The position numbers and the translations under genes are program-made. Shown in pieces: positions 1 to 7,597 of a stretch of 42,708 bases of DNA. Below the pieces are notes generated by a model. That model saw only the letters and a program-made list of their open reading frames with translations. It did no database searches and was not told where the DNA came from. Source of the stretch: Bdellovibrionales bacterium. GTDB lineage: Bacteria; Bdellovibrionota; Bdellovibrionia; Bdellovibrionales; UBA1609. The DNA is taken from positions 1 to 42,708 of the forward strand of contig JAKUPT010000024.1 of assembly GCA_022450595.1 (NCBI GenBank), read 5' to 3'. The first letter of the stretch is position 1; each line of letters opens with the position of its first letter.

Positions 1-2
1 TT

Positions 3-89
3 CCTGGCGATAAAAAGCACTCCTATAAAAACACAGGAAAAAAGCTCGCACGTGGTGTTGGAGTGGTATTTTTTAATCCAGGTGTTTAA
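3..89 (+). CDS. C-terminal end of a possible exported 2OG-oxygenase-like protein (partial)
   Basis: Frame 3 is open from the window edge to a TAA at 87-89 and encodes 28 residues. The segment R-G-V-G-V-V-F-F-N-P-G near the end resembles the C-terminus of the complete oxygenase gene at 4635-5405, where R-V-L-V-G-V-F-F-I-E-N-P-G follows the 2-oxoglutarate-binding arginine. I infer a related gene whose body lies outside the window. Frame 1 is also open to about 150 but gives an unremarkable peptide. With only 28 residues visible, family assignment is tentative. Confidence 0.4.
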   Translation, partial: PGDKKHSYKNTGKKLARGVGVVFFNPGV

Positions 90-159
90 TATATATCTAA
101 AAGAAGAGATCACTCTTCTTGCTGCTCAATTAGCGCTTATTTCTTATTAAGTTATGAAT

Positions 160-1611
160 TCAGTTTTGAACAATCCATATTGGAGAGCTTAAAACTTTAT
201 CTCCATCTTCTTGTTCTGCAACTACGTAAAAATAATCGTTTAACTCAGTGGGCAGGCTGCCTGTAAGGCTGTTGGTGTTTTTTATGATATATTCTTTAAT
301 CACATGTCCTGACTTCACAAGTTTTATTTTTTTGAACGTTTCATTGTCTTTATCACCAAATTTTATCTGAAATTTATAATTTCCAGCTTGTAATCTTGAT
401 CCCATTTCAGCCCCATTAATTTTAAAACTAAGCCAAGCGTTTTTATCATCAGTGGCAAAGGTTCTGCGGTCAAAGTAGGCCTGTACAATTTCTTGTCTTG
501 TAAGACCTGTGGACCAAACACCAACGCGCCGGTCGTTTCGTATGCCCCAATCTCTGTCGTGGTTGTCTTGTCCGCCGACTGCGCCTACAAACCATCCGTT
601 TAGATTGGCGTTGTCTAAAAAGTTATGATTTTTCATAAAGCTTTGGCGTTTGTTGATATATTCATCCAGATTGTCTCTTTTGTTCCACATCTCAATGCCT
701 ACAACATTTTTTATAGCTTTGGGGTAAAGCTTTAATTTGCTAAACTCATAAGGCCAATACTTCATATTTTCGCGACCTGGGTGGTTGAATCGACCAAAAG
801 CATGTGGTCGCCTTGAAAGCCAGCTCATTAAAAAGCCCATGGTTGGTCTAATAATGGCTGATGTGTAGCTATTAGAGTTTATCACATTAAAGTGCCCTAA
901 AAGTGGGTGGGACCATTCAAAACCATGCAGGGCTGTAAAGCGTCCATCTTCGTTGTAGTCTCTGGCGGCTCTTCGAATCTTTTTATACTTTTGAGTCCAT
1001 GGCCAAAAGTGCAAAAATTCTGAGTGATCTGTTAAAGCAAAAAAATCTAATTTTGCTGTAAACTTTGCCATATAATAAGCATCATTAGGTGTTCCTTTGC
1101 CGTCTGAAAAACCACTATGAGAGTGCAAGTAGCCATAGTAAACATTGTAATTACTAGTGTTATACAAGGGCTTTAACTTGGCACTGCCTTGAGGCTCAAC
1201 GTCGTTTAATTGACGGGTTTTATAGACTCCATATAATGGAGCTAAATTAAGGTTTAGGTTTTCAATAAGATCTATATTTTGCGACACATATTCGTAAGTC
1301 ATTTGATCTTTTTGGCTTTTAACAACAAACAACTGTTCAATAAAATGCGAAATATTCATTGGAGCTTCATGATCATAACCTGTAAGAAGTAGGCGAATGG
1401 TCATTAATTCTATTTTGCTAGGGTTGAGATGAAGAATTTGTTGGTATGCTGTTATGATAGTATCATCAAGGCTCTGTGATAATACTGTGGCATCTAGTTT
1501 ATTCATGGCCTTTTGAACCCGATTTTCAATTTCAAGTTTGTCTTGAAAATCAAATGCAAAACTTAATTCAAAGGAAAACAATATAAACAATAGTGACAAT
1601 ATTAATTTCAT
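160..1611 (-). CDS. Exported PHP-domain metal-dependent hydrolase (CehA/McbA-like)
   Basis: This encodes 483 residues with an N-terminal signal peptide (hydrophobic stretch ending S-F-A-F). A PHP phosphoesterase domain starts near residue 160: H-S-H-S-G-F-S-D-G, then D-F-F-A-L-T-D-H-S-E, G-F-E-W-S, F-N-H-P-G and G-G-Q-D-N-H-D. These are the His/Asp metal-ligand motifs of PHP hydrolases. The family includes exported relatives of carbaryl hydrolase CehA and McbA; the substrate here cannot be read from sequence. Residues 20-155 are a helical N-terminal extension with no family I recognise. The last 80 residues look like a small beta domain. The ATG is preceded by AAGGG at 8-nt spacing, and that SD lies inside a hairpin (1617-1650). 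The upstream gene on this strand is the GNAT acetyltransferase, 193 bp away, so the two are probably separate units. Confidence 0.8.
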   Translation of the reverse strand: MKLILSLLFILFSFELSFAFDFQDKLEIENRVQKAMNKLDATVLSQSLDDTIITAYQQILHLNPSKIELMTIRLLLTGYDHEAPMNISHFIEQLFVVKSQKDQMTYEYVSQNIDLIENLNLNLAPLYGVYKTRQLNDVEPQGSAKLKPLYNTSNYNVYYGYLHSHSGFSDGKGTPNDAYYMAKFTAKLDFFALTDHSEFLHFWPWTQKYKKIRRAARDYNEDGRFTALHGFEWSHPLLGHFNVINSNSYTSAIIRPTMGFLMSWLSRRPHAFGRFNHPGRENMKYWPYEFSKLKLYPKAIKNVVGIEMWNKRDNLDEYINKRQSFMKNHNFLDNANLNGWFVGAVGGQDNHDRDWGIRNDRRVGVWSTGLTRQEIVQAYFDRRTFATDDKNAWLSFKINGAEMGSRLQAGNYKFQIKFGDKDNETFKKIKLVKSGHVIKEYIIKNTNSLTGSLPTELNDYFYVVAEQEDGDKVLSSPIWIVQN

Positions 1612-1616
1612 TATAG

Positions 1617-1650
1617 ATACCCTTATTTTTTTTATTTATAATAAGGGTAT
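1617..1650 (-). promoter_or_regulatory. Hairpin covering the SD of the PHP hydrolase gene
   Basis: An 11-bp perfect inverted repeat pairs 1617-1627 with 1640-1650 around an A/T-rich 12-nt loop. In the minus-strand mRNA the second arm contains AAGGG, the SD of the gene starting at 1611, so folding would mask ribosome binding. The stem has only three G-C pairs. There is no T-tract after it on the minus strand, so it does not look like a terminator for the upstream gene. Confidence 0.5.
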
Positions 1651-1804
1651 TCATTCTTTTTTTAAATGGGAACAAAGATTGTGTAATATAACAGACTTCA
1701 AACAGTACCAAGACTTTGGGCGGGTTGATGTTATAGAAGTCAATTTTTTATCTGGTAGCTTTTTTGAGCATGAATTGTTTTTGAGATGCTTTTATCTTCT
1801 TTTT

Positions 1805-2335
1805 TTAATTTATATGATTAATTGAGATTAAATATTTCAATAGCTCATGATCGTTAAGTTTATTGAGATCACTGATTAATTCTCCAGAGTTTTTTAAAAT
1901 AACTCTTTGTGAGGCATAGTTGTTTCTATCTGTGGTTAGTAAAGCCTCATTCAGCCCAATTTTTTTTGCTTCAACTAGTGCAAGCTCTAGTGCTTTTGTG
2001 GCAAAACCCTTGCCTCGATATGATTTTGAAATTTGATAACCAATGTTGCCGCCTTTTTCTCGCAGCTTATCGGTAAGTTGATGCCGGATTGATATTCTGC
2101 CCAGCATAACATTGTTATTAATAATCCAATAGACTGACTCTGGAACATTTCCAATAGGGCACATGATTTCTTTACTTAATTGTGAATCTACAAAGCTTTG
2201 GAAATCATTTTTAACAGTATTATAGTCCCAAAAAATATATGTGTTTTCTGCATGAGCCTCTGAGAGCCACTCTAAAAAAGTGTCTTTATACAGTACGGAT
2301 GGCTTTTTTAATATAGTCTCTTCTAAAACAAACAT
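1805..2335 (-). CDS. GNAT-family N-acetyltransferase (RimJ/RimL-like)
   Basis: This encodes 176 residues. The acetyl-CoA-binding signature of the GNAT fold is visible as G-Y-Q-I-S-K-S-Y-R-G-K-G-F-A-T-K-A (about residues 97-113), preceded by the beta-strand segment V-M-L-G-R-I-S-I and followed by L-L-T-T-D-R-N-N-Y-A-S-Q-R-V-I, typical of the RimJ/RimL branch where N-x-x-S-x-x-V/I contacts CoA. It is predicted cytoplasmic. The substrate could be a ribosomal protein N-terminus, an amino acid or an antibiotic; nothing decides this. No good SD is seen before the ATG. It stands alone between unrelated genes. Confidence 0.8.
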   Translation of the reverse strand: MFVLEETILKKPSVLYKDTFLEWLSEAHAENTYIFWDYNTVKNDFQSFVDSQLSKEIMCPIGNVPESVYWIINNNVMLGRISIRHQLTDKLREKGGNIGYQISKSYRGKGFATKALELALVEAKKIGLNEALLTTDRNNYASQRVILKNSGELISDLNKLNDHELLKYLISINHIN

Positions 2336-2495
2336 ATAAAGATGTTAATAGAATATATAACAGTTAAATAGCTTTTTTTTAAATTTGATGCTTTTATTTA
2401 TCTTCATATAAAAAACAGAGTAGTTATTATTCATGAAGAGTTTTTAAATATTTATCTTTTTTTAATACTCTTTATATACTTTGAGCTTTATTTAA

Positions 2496-3263
2496 CTAAC
2501 GACTATTATCAAACCTGTCCGTCCATAATTCATTTAACTTCTTTAATAAATACTCACTTGTTAAGCCTGAATCTACAGCACAGTTTTGTACATATTCTGG
2601 TTCCGTTGCAATAGTGATCAAGCTTGCGTTGTTTGCAAGTTCTCTAAACGTGTCAGGGCTTTCAGGTGTTATCGACTTGTAAGTGTTAAAGTAGTCCAAA
2701 TCAATATCAAGAATATAAGGCTCTGTGGTGAGTGGTGTCTCTTGGGCTTGTGCGAGTATATTATCAAATGATGTTATCGCCTCATCTAGAAATTGGGTCT
2801 CTAAGACTTGATTGTAATCAGGGTTGAGGCGGTTTTTGTTTTCATCTAGAGTTTCTTTGACGGCATGACATACAATACTGTGCTCTTGATAGGTTGGTAG
2901 ATCTGTATTGATGGCGTTATGAGCCACCACAAAGGCAGAGCTTATAATGTCTGCTTTTATAGCTGTCACAATGTGTTCATCGTTATTGAGTTTTAAAACC
3001 CCCTCTTCAATACTTTGTGGGTCCTTAAAATCTAGGGCCTTTATATGAGAGTCTTGAATATTATTAAACTCTTTGTCTGGTAAGTTTTTACCATGAGTTT
3101 TGGCGATTAATCTACGAAAAGGGCGTGAGGTGTCCGTGTGGTGATCGAGAGTGATGAGCCTTGGAGCATGATCTGTAGTACTTCTGAATTCGGCCCAGGC
3201 TGACAGGACTTTATGGTGACTGTCGACTATATGTATATTTGATAAGTGATGCGGCAAGCTCAT
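2496..3263 (-). CDS. UPF0489 family protein (ureohydrolase-fold relative)
   Basis: This encodes 255 residues. Near the N-terminus I see V-D-S-H-H-K-V-L-S-A-W and then L-I-T-L-D-H-H-T-D-T-S; near residue 185 I-L-D-I-D-L-D-Y-F. These D/H clusters are the hallmark of UPF0489, the family of human C5orf22, and resemble the metal-binding motifs of arginase and agmatinase enzymes. Biochemical function is not established to my knowledge. No signal peptide, so cytoplasmic. It lies 59 bp downstream of the YkvA gene on the same strand and may share its transcript. Confidence 0.75.
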   Translation of the reverse strand: MSLPHHLSNIHIVDSHHKVLSAWAEFRSTTDHAPRLITLDHHTDTSRPFRRLIAKTHGKNLPDKEFNNIQDSHIKALDFKDPQSIEEGVLKLNNDEHIVTAIKADIISSAFVVAHNAINTDLPTYQEHSIVCHAVKETLDENKNRLNPDYNQVLETQFLDEAITSFDNILAQAQETPLTTEPYILDIDLDYFNTYKSITPESPDTFRELANNASLITIATEPEYVQNCAVDSGLTSEYLLKKLNELWTDRFDNSR

Positions 3264-3322
3264 AACAGACGAACTCTTTCATAAATTTTTAATGAAAGAA
3301 AGCTTTTAAGGAAATTATTAGA

Positions 3323-3673
3323 TTATTTATATATATCAGGCTTAAACTGCCAGATCTTTGATTTTACAAAGCCTGGAGTCATCCAGCTGATCATTCTTGA
3401 GAATCTTCTTAAGGTGATAAAACTCTTCATGCCAAAAGGGTAGTGTGACAACAATATATCACTATCTAGGTGTTCAAACAGGTAGTCTAAAATAATAGCC
3501 ATCATGACCAAATCATCCATAACCCCAATCACTGGAATCCAGTCAGGAATCAAATCTATAGGCGATAGGATTAGCGCTGTCAGAGTAAGAAGCACCTTTT
3601 TATCCCGAGCGGGAATTCGCTCATCGTTGGCCACATTTTTAACAAAATCTGCGATTTCTTTAATTTTTTTCAT
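3323..3673 (-). CDS. YkvA-like DUF1232 membrane protein
   Basis: This encodes 116 residues. The DUF1232 core is clear: L-S-P-I-D-L-I-P-D-W-I-P-V-I-G-V-M-D-D followed by a hydrophobic helix I-L-D-Y-L-F. The family is small, membrane-associated and of unknown role. K/D-rich residues precede the domain and a basic tail follows. GAGG sits almost against the ATG, an unusually tight spacing. The UPF0489 gene follows on the same strand. Confidence 0.8.
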   Translation of the reverse strand: MKKIKEIADFVKNVANDERIPARDKKVLLTLTALILSPIDLIPDWIPVIGVMDDLVMMAIILDYLFEHLDSDILLSHYPFGMKSFITLRRFSRMISWMTPGFVKSKIWQFKPDIYK

Positions 3674-3873
3674 ACCTCACATTGTAACTTTTAAATGCAA
3701 TACCGGCAAACAGATATCGACAAGAGTCTTTATAGCTAGTTTGCTTTTAAATCAGGGGATTTCTTTGGCTAAATTACACATGTTTTATAGAAAAAAATTC
3801 TTATGTTTTGGCTGGTCTAGTTATAAGTCATTTAATGCTGTATTTTACCTGAAACTTTAAATTAGAGGTGTTC

Positions 3874-4512
3874 ATGAAAAGTCTTATTGTATTATTAATA
3901 TTAAGTCCTTTGACCTTATTTGCAAGCCAAGATTACTATGTCTCAAATACCTTTGCGTACTCCACAACGGCTGAAAAAATCATTCAGCAGGTCAACACTA
4001 GTGATGATAGATTTTTTAATTTTATTGAATGTGATCTTTTTCTAGATTTAAAAGGTGATTTTGAAGGGTACTCAAAAAGAAATTGTAAGCTTGTAAGTAA
4101 TAATTGGCTCTATTTAGATGAGGTCAGTGCCACGGAGGCCTCTAAACGCTTTAGTAACACTTTAGAAGAAAAATCAGAGGGAAGTTATTTTGGGGCCATC
4201 ACATTTGCAACAGTAAGTGTTTTAACTGGAACAATAGCCTACAATTTATATAGATCCCATGAAAAAGTTTTAACCAGTAATCATGCTGCCGCAAGAGTCT
4301 TTGGTGCTTTATTTTTTGCGGTGGCTTCTACAGTATCTGCAGCTATTGCCTATTTTAACTATGAACCATCTATTGAAACTATATTATCAGACTCTGAAAT
4401 TAAGTTTAATAGCTCTGAAGATGTTGGAAAAGCTTCTCATGATGCCTACGAGTTGATTCAAGACTCATTAAAAGAAACCTTGAATCAAATGGGCGTTTCA
4501 CTTTCTGTTTAA
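3874..4512 (+). CDS. Exported protein with two internal membrane helices, unknown function
   Basis: I place the start at ATG 3874, preceded by AGAGG at 5-nt spacing, rather than the in-frame GTG at 3868. The 212-residue product begins with a signal peptide (L-I-V-L-L-I-L-S-P-L-T-L-F-A-S). Two hydrophobic Ala/Thr/Val-rich helices lie at about residues 107-125 and 138-158, joined by a short polar loop, with polar domains on either side. The N-terminal domain has two cysteines (I-E-C-D and R-N-C-K) that could form a disulfide in the periplasm. I recognise no family. The next gene (exported oxygenase) is on the same strand 122 bp downstream. Confidence 0.65.
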   Translation: MKSLIVLLILSPLTLFASQDYYVSNTFAYSTTAEKIIQQVNTSDDRFFNFIECDLFLDLKGDFEGYSKRNCKLVSNNWLYLDEVSATEASKRFSNTLEEKSEGSYFGAITFATVSVLTGTIAYNLYRSHEKVLTSNHAAARVFGALFFAVASTVSAAIAYFNYEPSIETILSDSEIKFNSSEDVGKASHDAYELIQDSLKETLNQMGVSLSV

Positions 4513-4634
4513 TTATACAATACGAACGCCCTCATCAACAGATTTTTAAATTTGATTGGGGCATCTTGCCTATATGATCCATCGGATGTTCTTTGTGATT
4601 TGATGATGATGTTGTAAAAAGATGAGGTATCAAA

Positions 4635-5405
4635 ATGAGGGGACTCTTATTTTCATTTATAGTTTTATGTTGTTGTTCATCTTGGGCTAACTCGCCCTGT
4701 ACCGGTCTTTTTTCAACTTCTATTGAAATCTTTCAAGGAAGTTCAAATGTTTTTACCAAAAAGGAACTTAAAAAATTAACTCGTTATGCTAAAAGTGGCC
4801 CACCAGCTAAAGAACTCTATGACAATATTGGATGGCATACTCCAATTAAAGCAGAGGGGTTTATTAGTTTGCATAAGGGGAACTATGAGTTTGTTTGGAA
4901 TAGCTATAATTTTATTCATGGTTATCCTAAACCAACGAATACATTGTTTTATACTCTAGAAAAAGCAGTGATAGAAAGTGTTATACAAATTATTGGAAAC
5001 TTAAAAGGTGGAAGTGAATTTTTTGAAAATAAAGACATTATGTTTGGTGTGAGTATTATTAAATACAATATGAATAAAAGATCTCAAAAAACAGGTATTG
5101 AATTACATACTGATGGTGCAAATTTTCATGGCACTATTCTTTTGGAAAAACCTAAACGAGGTCGGGGAGGCAACCTCATCCTTGAACATAAAGAGGACTC
5201 AAGTGTTCAATTTAATAGCCCTTATCGAGTCAACCAAATTAATGTCTTTAATGGTTTAACGCAGTTTCATGGGTTCTCCCCTTACAATTTAGAAGCCAGT
5301 CAGGGAGTAAGACGAGACAGTGTAGAACGGGTTCTTGTTGGAGTTTTCTTCATTGAAAATCCTGGCAAACACCCTCGTTACTACAAAGATTTTCCTCGAA
5401 ATTAA
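4635..5405 (+). CDS. Exported 2-oxoglutarate/Fe(II)-dependent oxygenase-like protein
   Basis: This encodes 256 residues with a signal peptide unusually rich in Cys (V-L-C-C-C-S-S-W-A-N-S). The double-stranded beta-helix iron site is readable: H-T-D in I-E-L-H-T-D-G (the HxD pair), a distal His in Q-F-H-G-F-S-P-Y and the 2OG-binding Arg in V-E-R-V-L-V-G-V-F-F. Spacing between HxD and the distal His (about 65 residues) is normal for the superfamily. Family members hydroxylate or desaturate amino acids and peptides; the substrate here is unknown. An export signal is odd for an enzyme needing 2-oxoglutarate. The start is supported by GATGAGG 7 nt upstream. The 3' end converges with the Hsp70-like gene, one base apart. 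Confidence 0.7.
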   Translation: MRGLLFSFIVLCCCSSWANSPCTGLFSTSIEIFQGSSNVFTKKELKKLTRYAKSGPPAKELYDNIGWHTPIKAEGFISLHKGNYEFVWNSYNFIHGYPKPTNTLFYTLEKAVIESVIQIIGNLKGGSEFFENKDIMFGVSIIKYNMNKRSQKTGIELHTDGANFHGTILLEKPKRGRGGNLILEHKEDSSVQFNSPYRVNQINVFNGLTQFHGFSPYNLEASQGVRRDSVERVLVGVFFIENPGKHPRYYKDFPRN

Positions 5406-5406
5406 T

Positions 5407-6681
5407 TTATTGCTTTTCACGTGCCTTTACGGAAAGCCCTTTAATCACTGAATGAAAAGCCTCTTGATGATGCAGTTTCTCAGGGCCAAACATATCTGAT
5501 AAGTAAGACTGAATATAAGGAATATTCGATGTGCCGCCGGTGGTAAAAATTGTGTCTATATCTTCGGTCTTTAACCCTGAGTTTTGTAGGACTGAGTTCA
5601 TGGACTCAAAAATGCCTTTAAAGTTTTTAGTGTTGCATTCAATAAAACCCTCATAGGTGATGTTTTGGGTGATATCTAAGCCACTTTTGGTGAACTGAAA
5701 TTGGTCTTTTTTGTTTATGCAAACCTGCTTTTTAACTCGTTCAATTTCTTCATACAAGGCAAAGCCTAAGTTGTCTTCCACCAGGGTGAACAAGTTCTCT
5801 AGCATTTCTTTATCTTTAGGTCGTACAGCGGACTGTTGGACCTCTTGCACAAAACGGAAAATGTCGGTTTGGGACATTAATGTGATATCTGCTGGCGACA
5901 TCAACTTTTTTTGTAAAGATGGGGGCATGTTGATCACATTGTTGGACATAGGAAGTTTGTATTGAACTTTTGTTCCAAAATAAGGGCCAATGTGTTTGGT
6001 CATAAGTGTGCCGTCGAGTGTGTCTCCAGCGACAGAAATCCCTCCCAGACCAAGGGTTTCGATCACATCAAGTTTTCCAGGCTTTAATTCAATGACTGTA
6101 AAGTCCGAAGTTCCACCCCCTAGATCAACAACAAGCACACGTTTGGGAGTTTGGATCTGCTGTTGATAATCAAGGGCTGCAGCCAGTGGTTCCGGGCAAA
6201 AAGAGATATTTTCAAAACCGGCTTGTAGAGCTGCCATGTGAAGCCTTTTTTGAGCGGTTTCATCTTTTTTATCATCATCCGAGAAGCGGGCCGGGCGACC
6301 TAGCATGACCGACTTTACGTCTTCACCGGTGATTTGATCGGCACGGGTTTTAATTTCTGTTAAAAAGCGCCCAATGATATCTTCTAAAGAGTAGAGTTTT
6401 CCTTGAATTTGGGTAGCTTTAAAAGTCGTTGCTGGAAGAAATTTTTTGATAGATCTAATAAATCTTCCATGGCCATCTTCTTTTATATAATTTTGAATAG
6501 CACTGTGCCCAAAACTAGCCTCTCCTTTTTCATGGGGAAAGTACATAAGACTGCGCATTGTGAAGGGGTCATCATGATCGTTATCAATCTTTAAAAGCTT
6601 TGATTGGTCACCAGGTCTAACATACGAAACTAGAGAATTACTTGTTCCAAAATCTATTGCATAGACTGATGAGCTGGGCAT
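5407..6681 (-). CDS. Hsp70-like ATPase without substrate-binding domain (YegD-like)
   Basis: This encodes 424 residues. The actin/Hsp70 ATPase motifs are present in order: phosphate-1 A-I-D-F-G-T-S-N-S-L near residue 9, phosphate-2 V-V-D-L-G-G-G-T-S-D-F near residue 185, and the adenosine motif F-T-T-G-G-T-S-N-I-P near residue 385. The protein stops there and lacks the substrate-binding and lid domains of DnaK, as in E. coli YegD (about 450 residues). A chaperone-like or regulatory ATPase role is possible; clients are unknown. ATG start with AAGGAC upstream. No operon partner on this strand. Confidence 0.85.
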   Translation of the reverse strand: MPSSSVYAIDFGTSNSLVSYVRPGDQSKLLKIDNDHDDPFTMRSLMYFPHEKGEASFGHSAIQNYIKEDGHGRFIRSIKKFLPATTFKATQIQGKLYSLEDIIGRFLTEIKTRADQITGEDVKSVMLGRPARFSDDDKKDETAQKRLHMAALQAGFENISFCPEPLAAALDYQQQIQTPKRVLVVDLGGGTSDFTVIELKPGKLDVIETLGLGGISVAGDTLDGTLMTKHIGPYFGTKVQYKLPMSNNVINMPPSLQKKLMSPADITLMSQTDIFRFVQEVQQSAVRPKDKEMLENLFTLVEDNLGFALYEEIERVKKQVCINKKDQFQFTKSGLDITQNITYEGFIECNTKNFKGIFESMNSVLQNSGLKTEDIDTIFTTGGTSNIPYIQSYLSDMFGPEKLHHQEAFHSVIKGLSVKAREKQ

Positions 6682-6811
6682 AAGTTTGTCCTTAATTTCG
6701 AGGAAAACAACGTGTTAAACATATAAAGCTGTCTAAAATTATAATAAACAACTAAAAAGTTAAAATCAGCTTTTAGAGCTATTTTAATAAGATGTCAGAG
6801 TCATTGAACTA

Positions 6812-7021
6812 TTAAAAGTCTGTCGCAGCTTGACCTATATAATCGCACTTAGAGTCACTTGGGTCAAGGTAGTCGGGGGTGGCTGAAAACCTAGCTGTAT
6901 AAGTGGACGCATCAATTAGAATCCCAGAAACACTTTTCTCTGGTTGGTTTTTAACAATAGAGCTGTAGGGATTATCACAATGGTCTAGATATAGTTCAAT
7001 CCAAGAGATAGGAAAACATAG
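6812..7021 (-). pseudogene. Remnant of a coding sequence (C-terminal part only)
   Basis: A minus-strand frame is open for about 69 codons to the TAA at 6812-6814 but has no start codon; it is closed upstream by a TAA at 7022-7024. The predicted peptide has normal-looking composition (I-E-L-Y-L-D-H-C-D-N-P-Y-S-S-I) and three cysteines, suggesting the end of an exported protein. I take it as a decayed gene fragment; family not recognised. It is also possible that the frame is open by chance. Confidence 0.35.
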
Positions 7022-7061
7022 TTAGACATAATCGTGTAGATACAAATAATCACAGAAATAT

Positions 7062-7571
7062 TTAGTGTGAAGCTTTCCAAGCCTCTTGAGCTTTTTTTAT
7101 ATTTTTTTGTCTAGCTTTTTTTTGAGCTTCAGTTGGCTTGTCTTTTTCAGGGATGTTTTTTCTTGGCTTGGCCTCGTAATAGTCACCTTTAACATGTTTG
7201 GGTTGAGATCCGAGTTTATTAAGTAAATCTTTTGCTTCTTTTGTTTTTCCTTCAATGGTGTTGTCTTTGATCTCTACATCGTTTTAGTCAATTAACCATT
7301 TTACGGTGTCCCATGAGCCGCTACTTCGTTTTCCAGCAACTCGTTCAATATGTCCAGGATCGCCAATATCGTGGGTTCTAAAGGTCACAAACTGCTCTTT
7401 AGGCCTCACTCCTATATGGATAAAATCACCTTCTCCACCTCGCCCAGGTTTTGTTCGGCTACGGCCCTCAGGTTGTGCTAAAGCTCGTTGTCTTGAAGTC
7501 ATTGATTGCCATTTTTCTTGAGCCTTCTTTATGTTTTCTTTTGCCGCTTTTTTTTGTTTTTCTGTAGTCAT
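7062..7571 (-). pseudogene. Small basic protein gene interrupted by one in-frame TAA
   Basis: The start is ATG 7571, with AGGAG 7 nt upstream; an in-frame TTG at 7589 overlaps that SD and is not needed. The frame runs 95 codons to a TAA at 7284-7286 and then continues open in the same frame for 73 more codons to TAA 7062. Both parts look like one protein: the first begins with T-E-K-Q-K-K-A-A-K-E-N-I-K-K-A-Q-E-K-W and the second ends with T-E-A-Q-K-K-A-R-Q-K-N-I-K-K-A-Q-E-A-W, a repeated Lys/Gln-rich helix at both ends. Between lie F-R-T-H-D-I-G-D-P-G-H-I-E-R-V-A-G and the segment W-D-T-V-K-W-L-I-D just before the stop. I know no named family. It may be a nonsense-mutated gene giving a 95-residue product, or a readthrough site. 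It sits 26 bp downstream of the OmpA-type lipoprotein gene. Confidence 0.6.
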
Positions 7572-7597
7572 GACATATCTCCTCTTCAATAAAATAA

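Noticed and set aside
1617-1650. Terminator of the GNAT gene
   Set aside because: No T-tract follows the stem on the minus strand, and the arm overlaps the SD of the next gene instead.
4600-4620. GATGATGATG run upstream of the oxygenase as a repeat element
   Set aside because: Too short, and consistent with chance in this composition.
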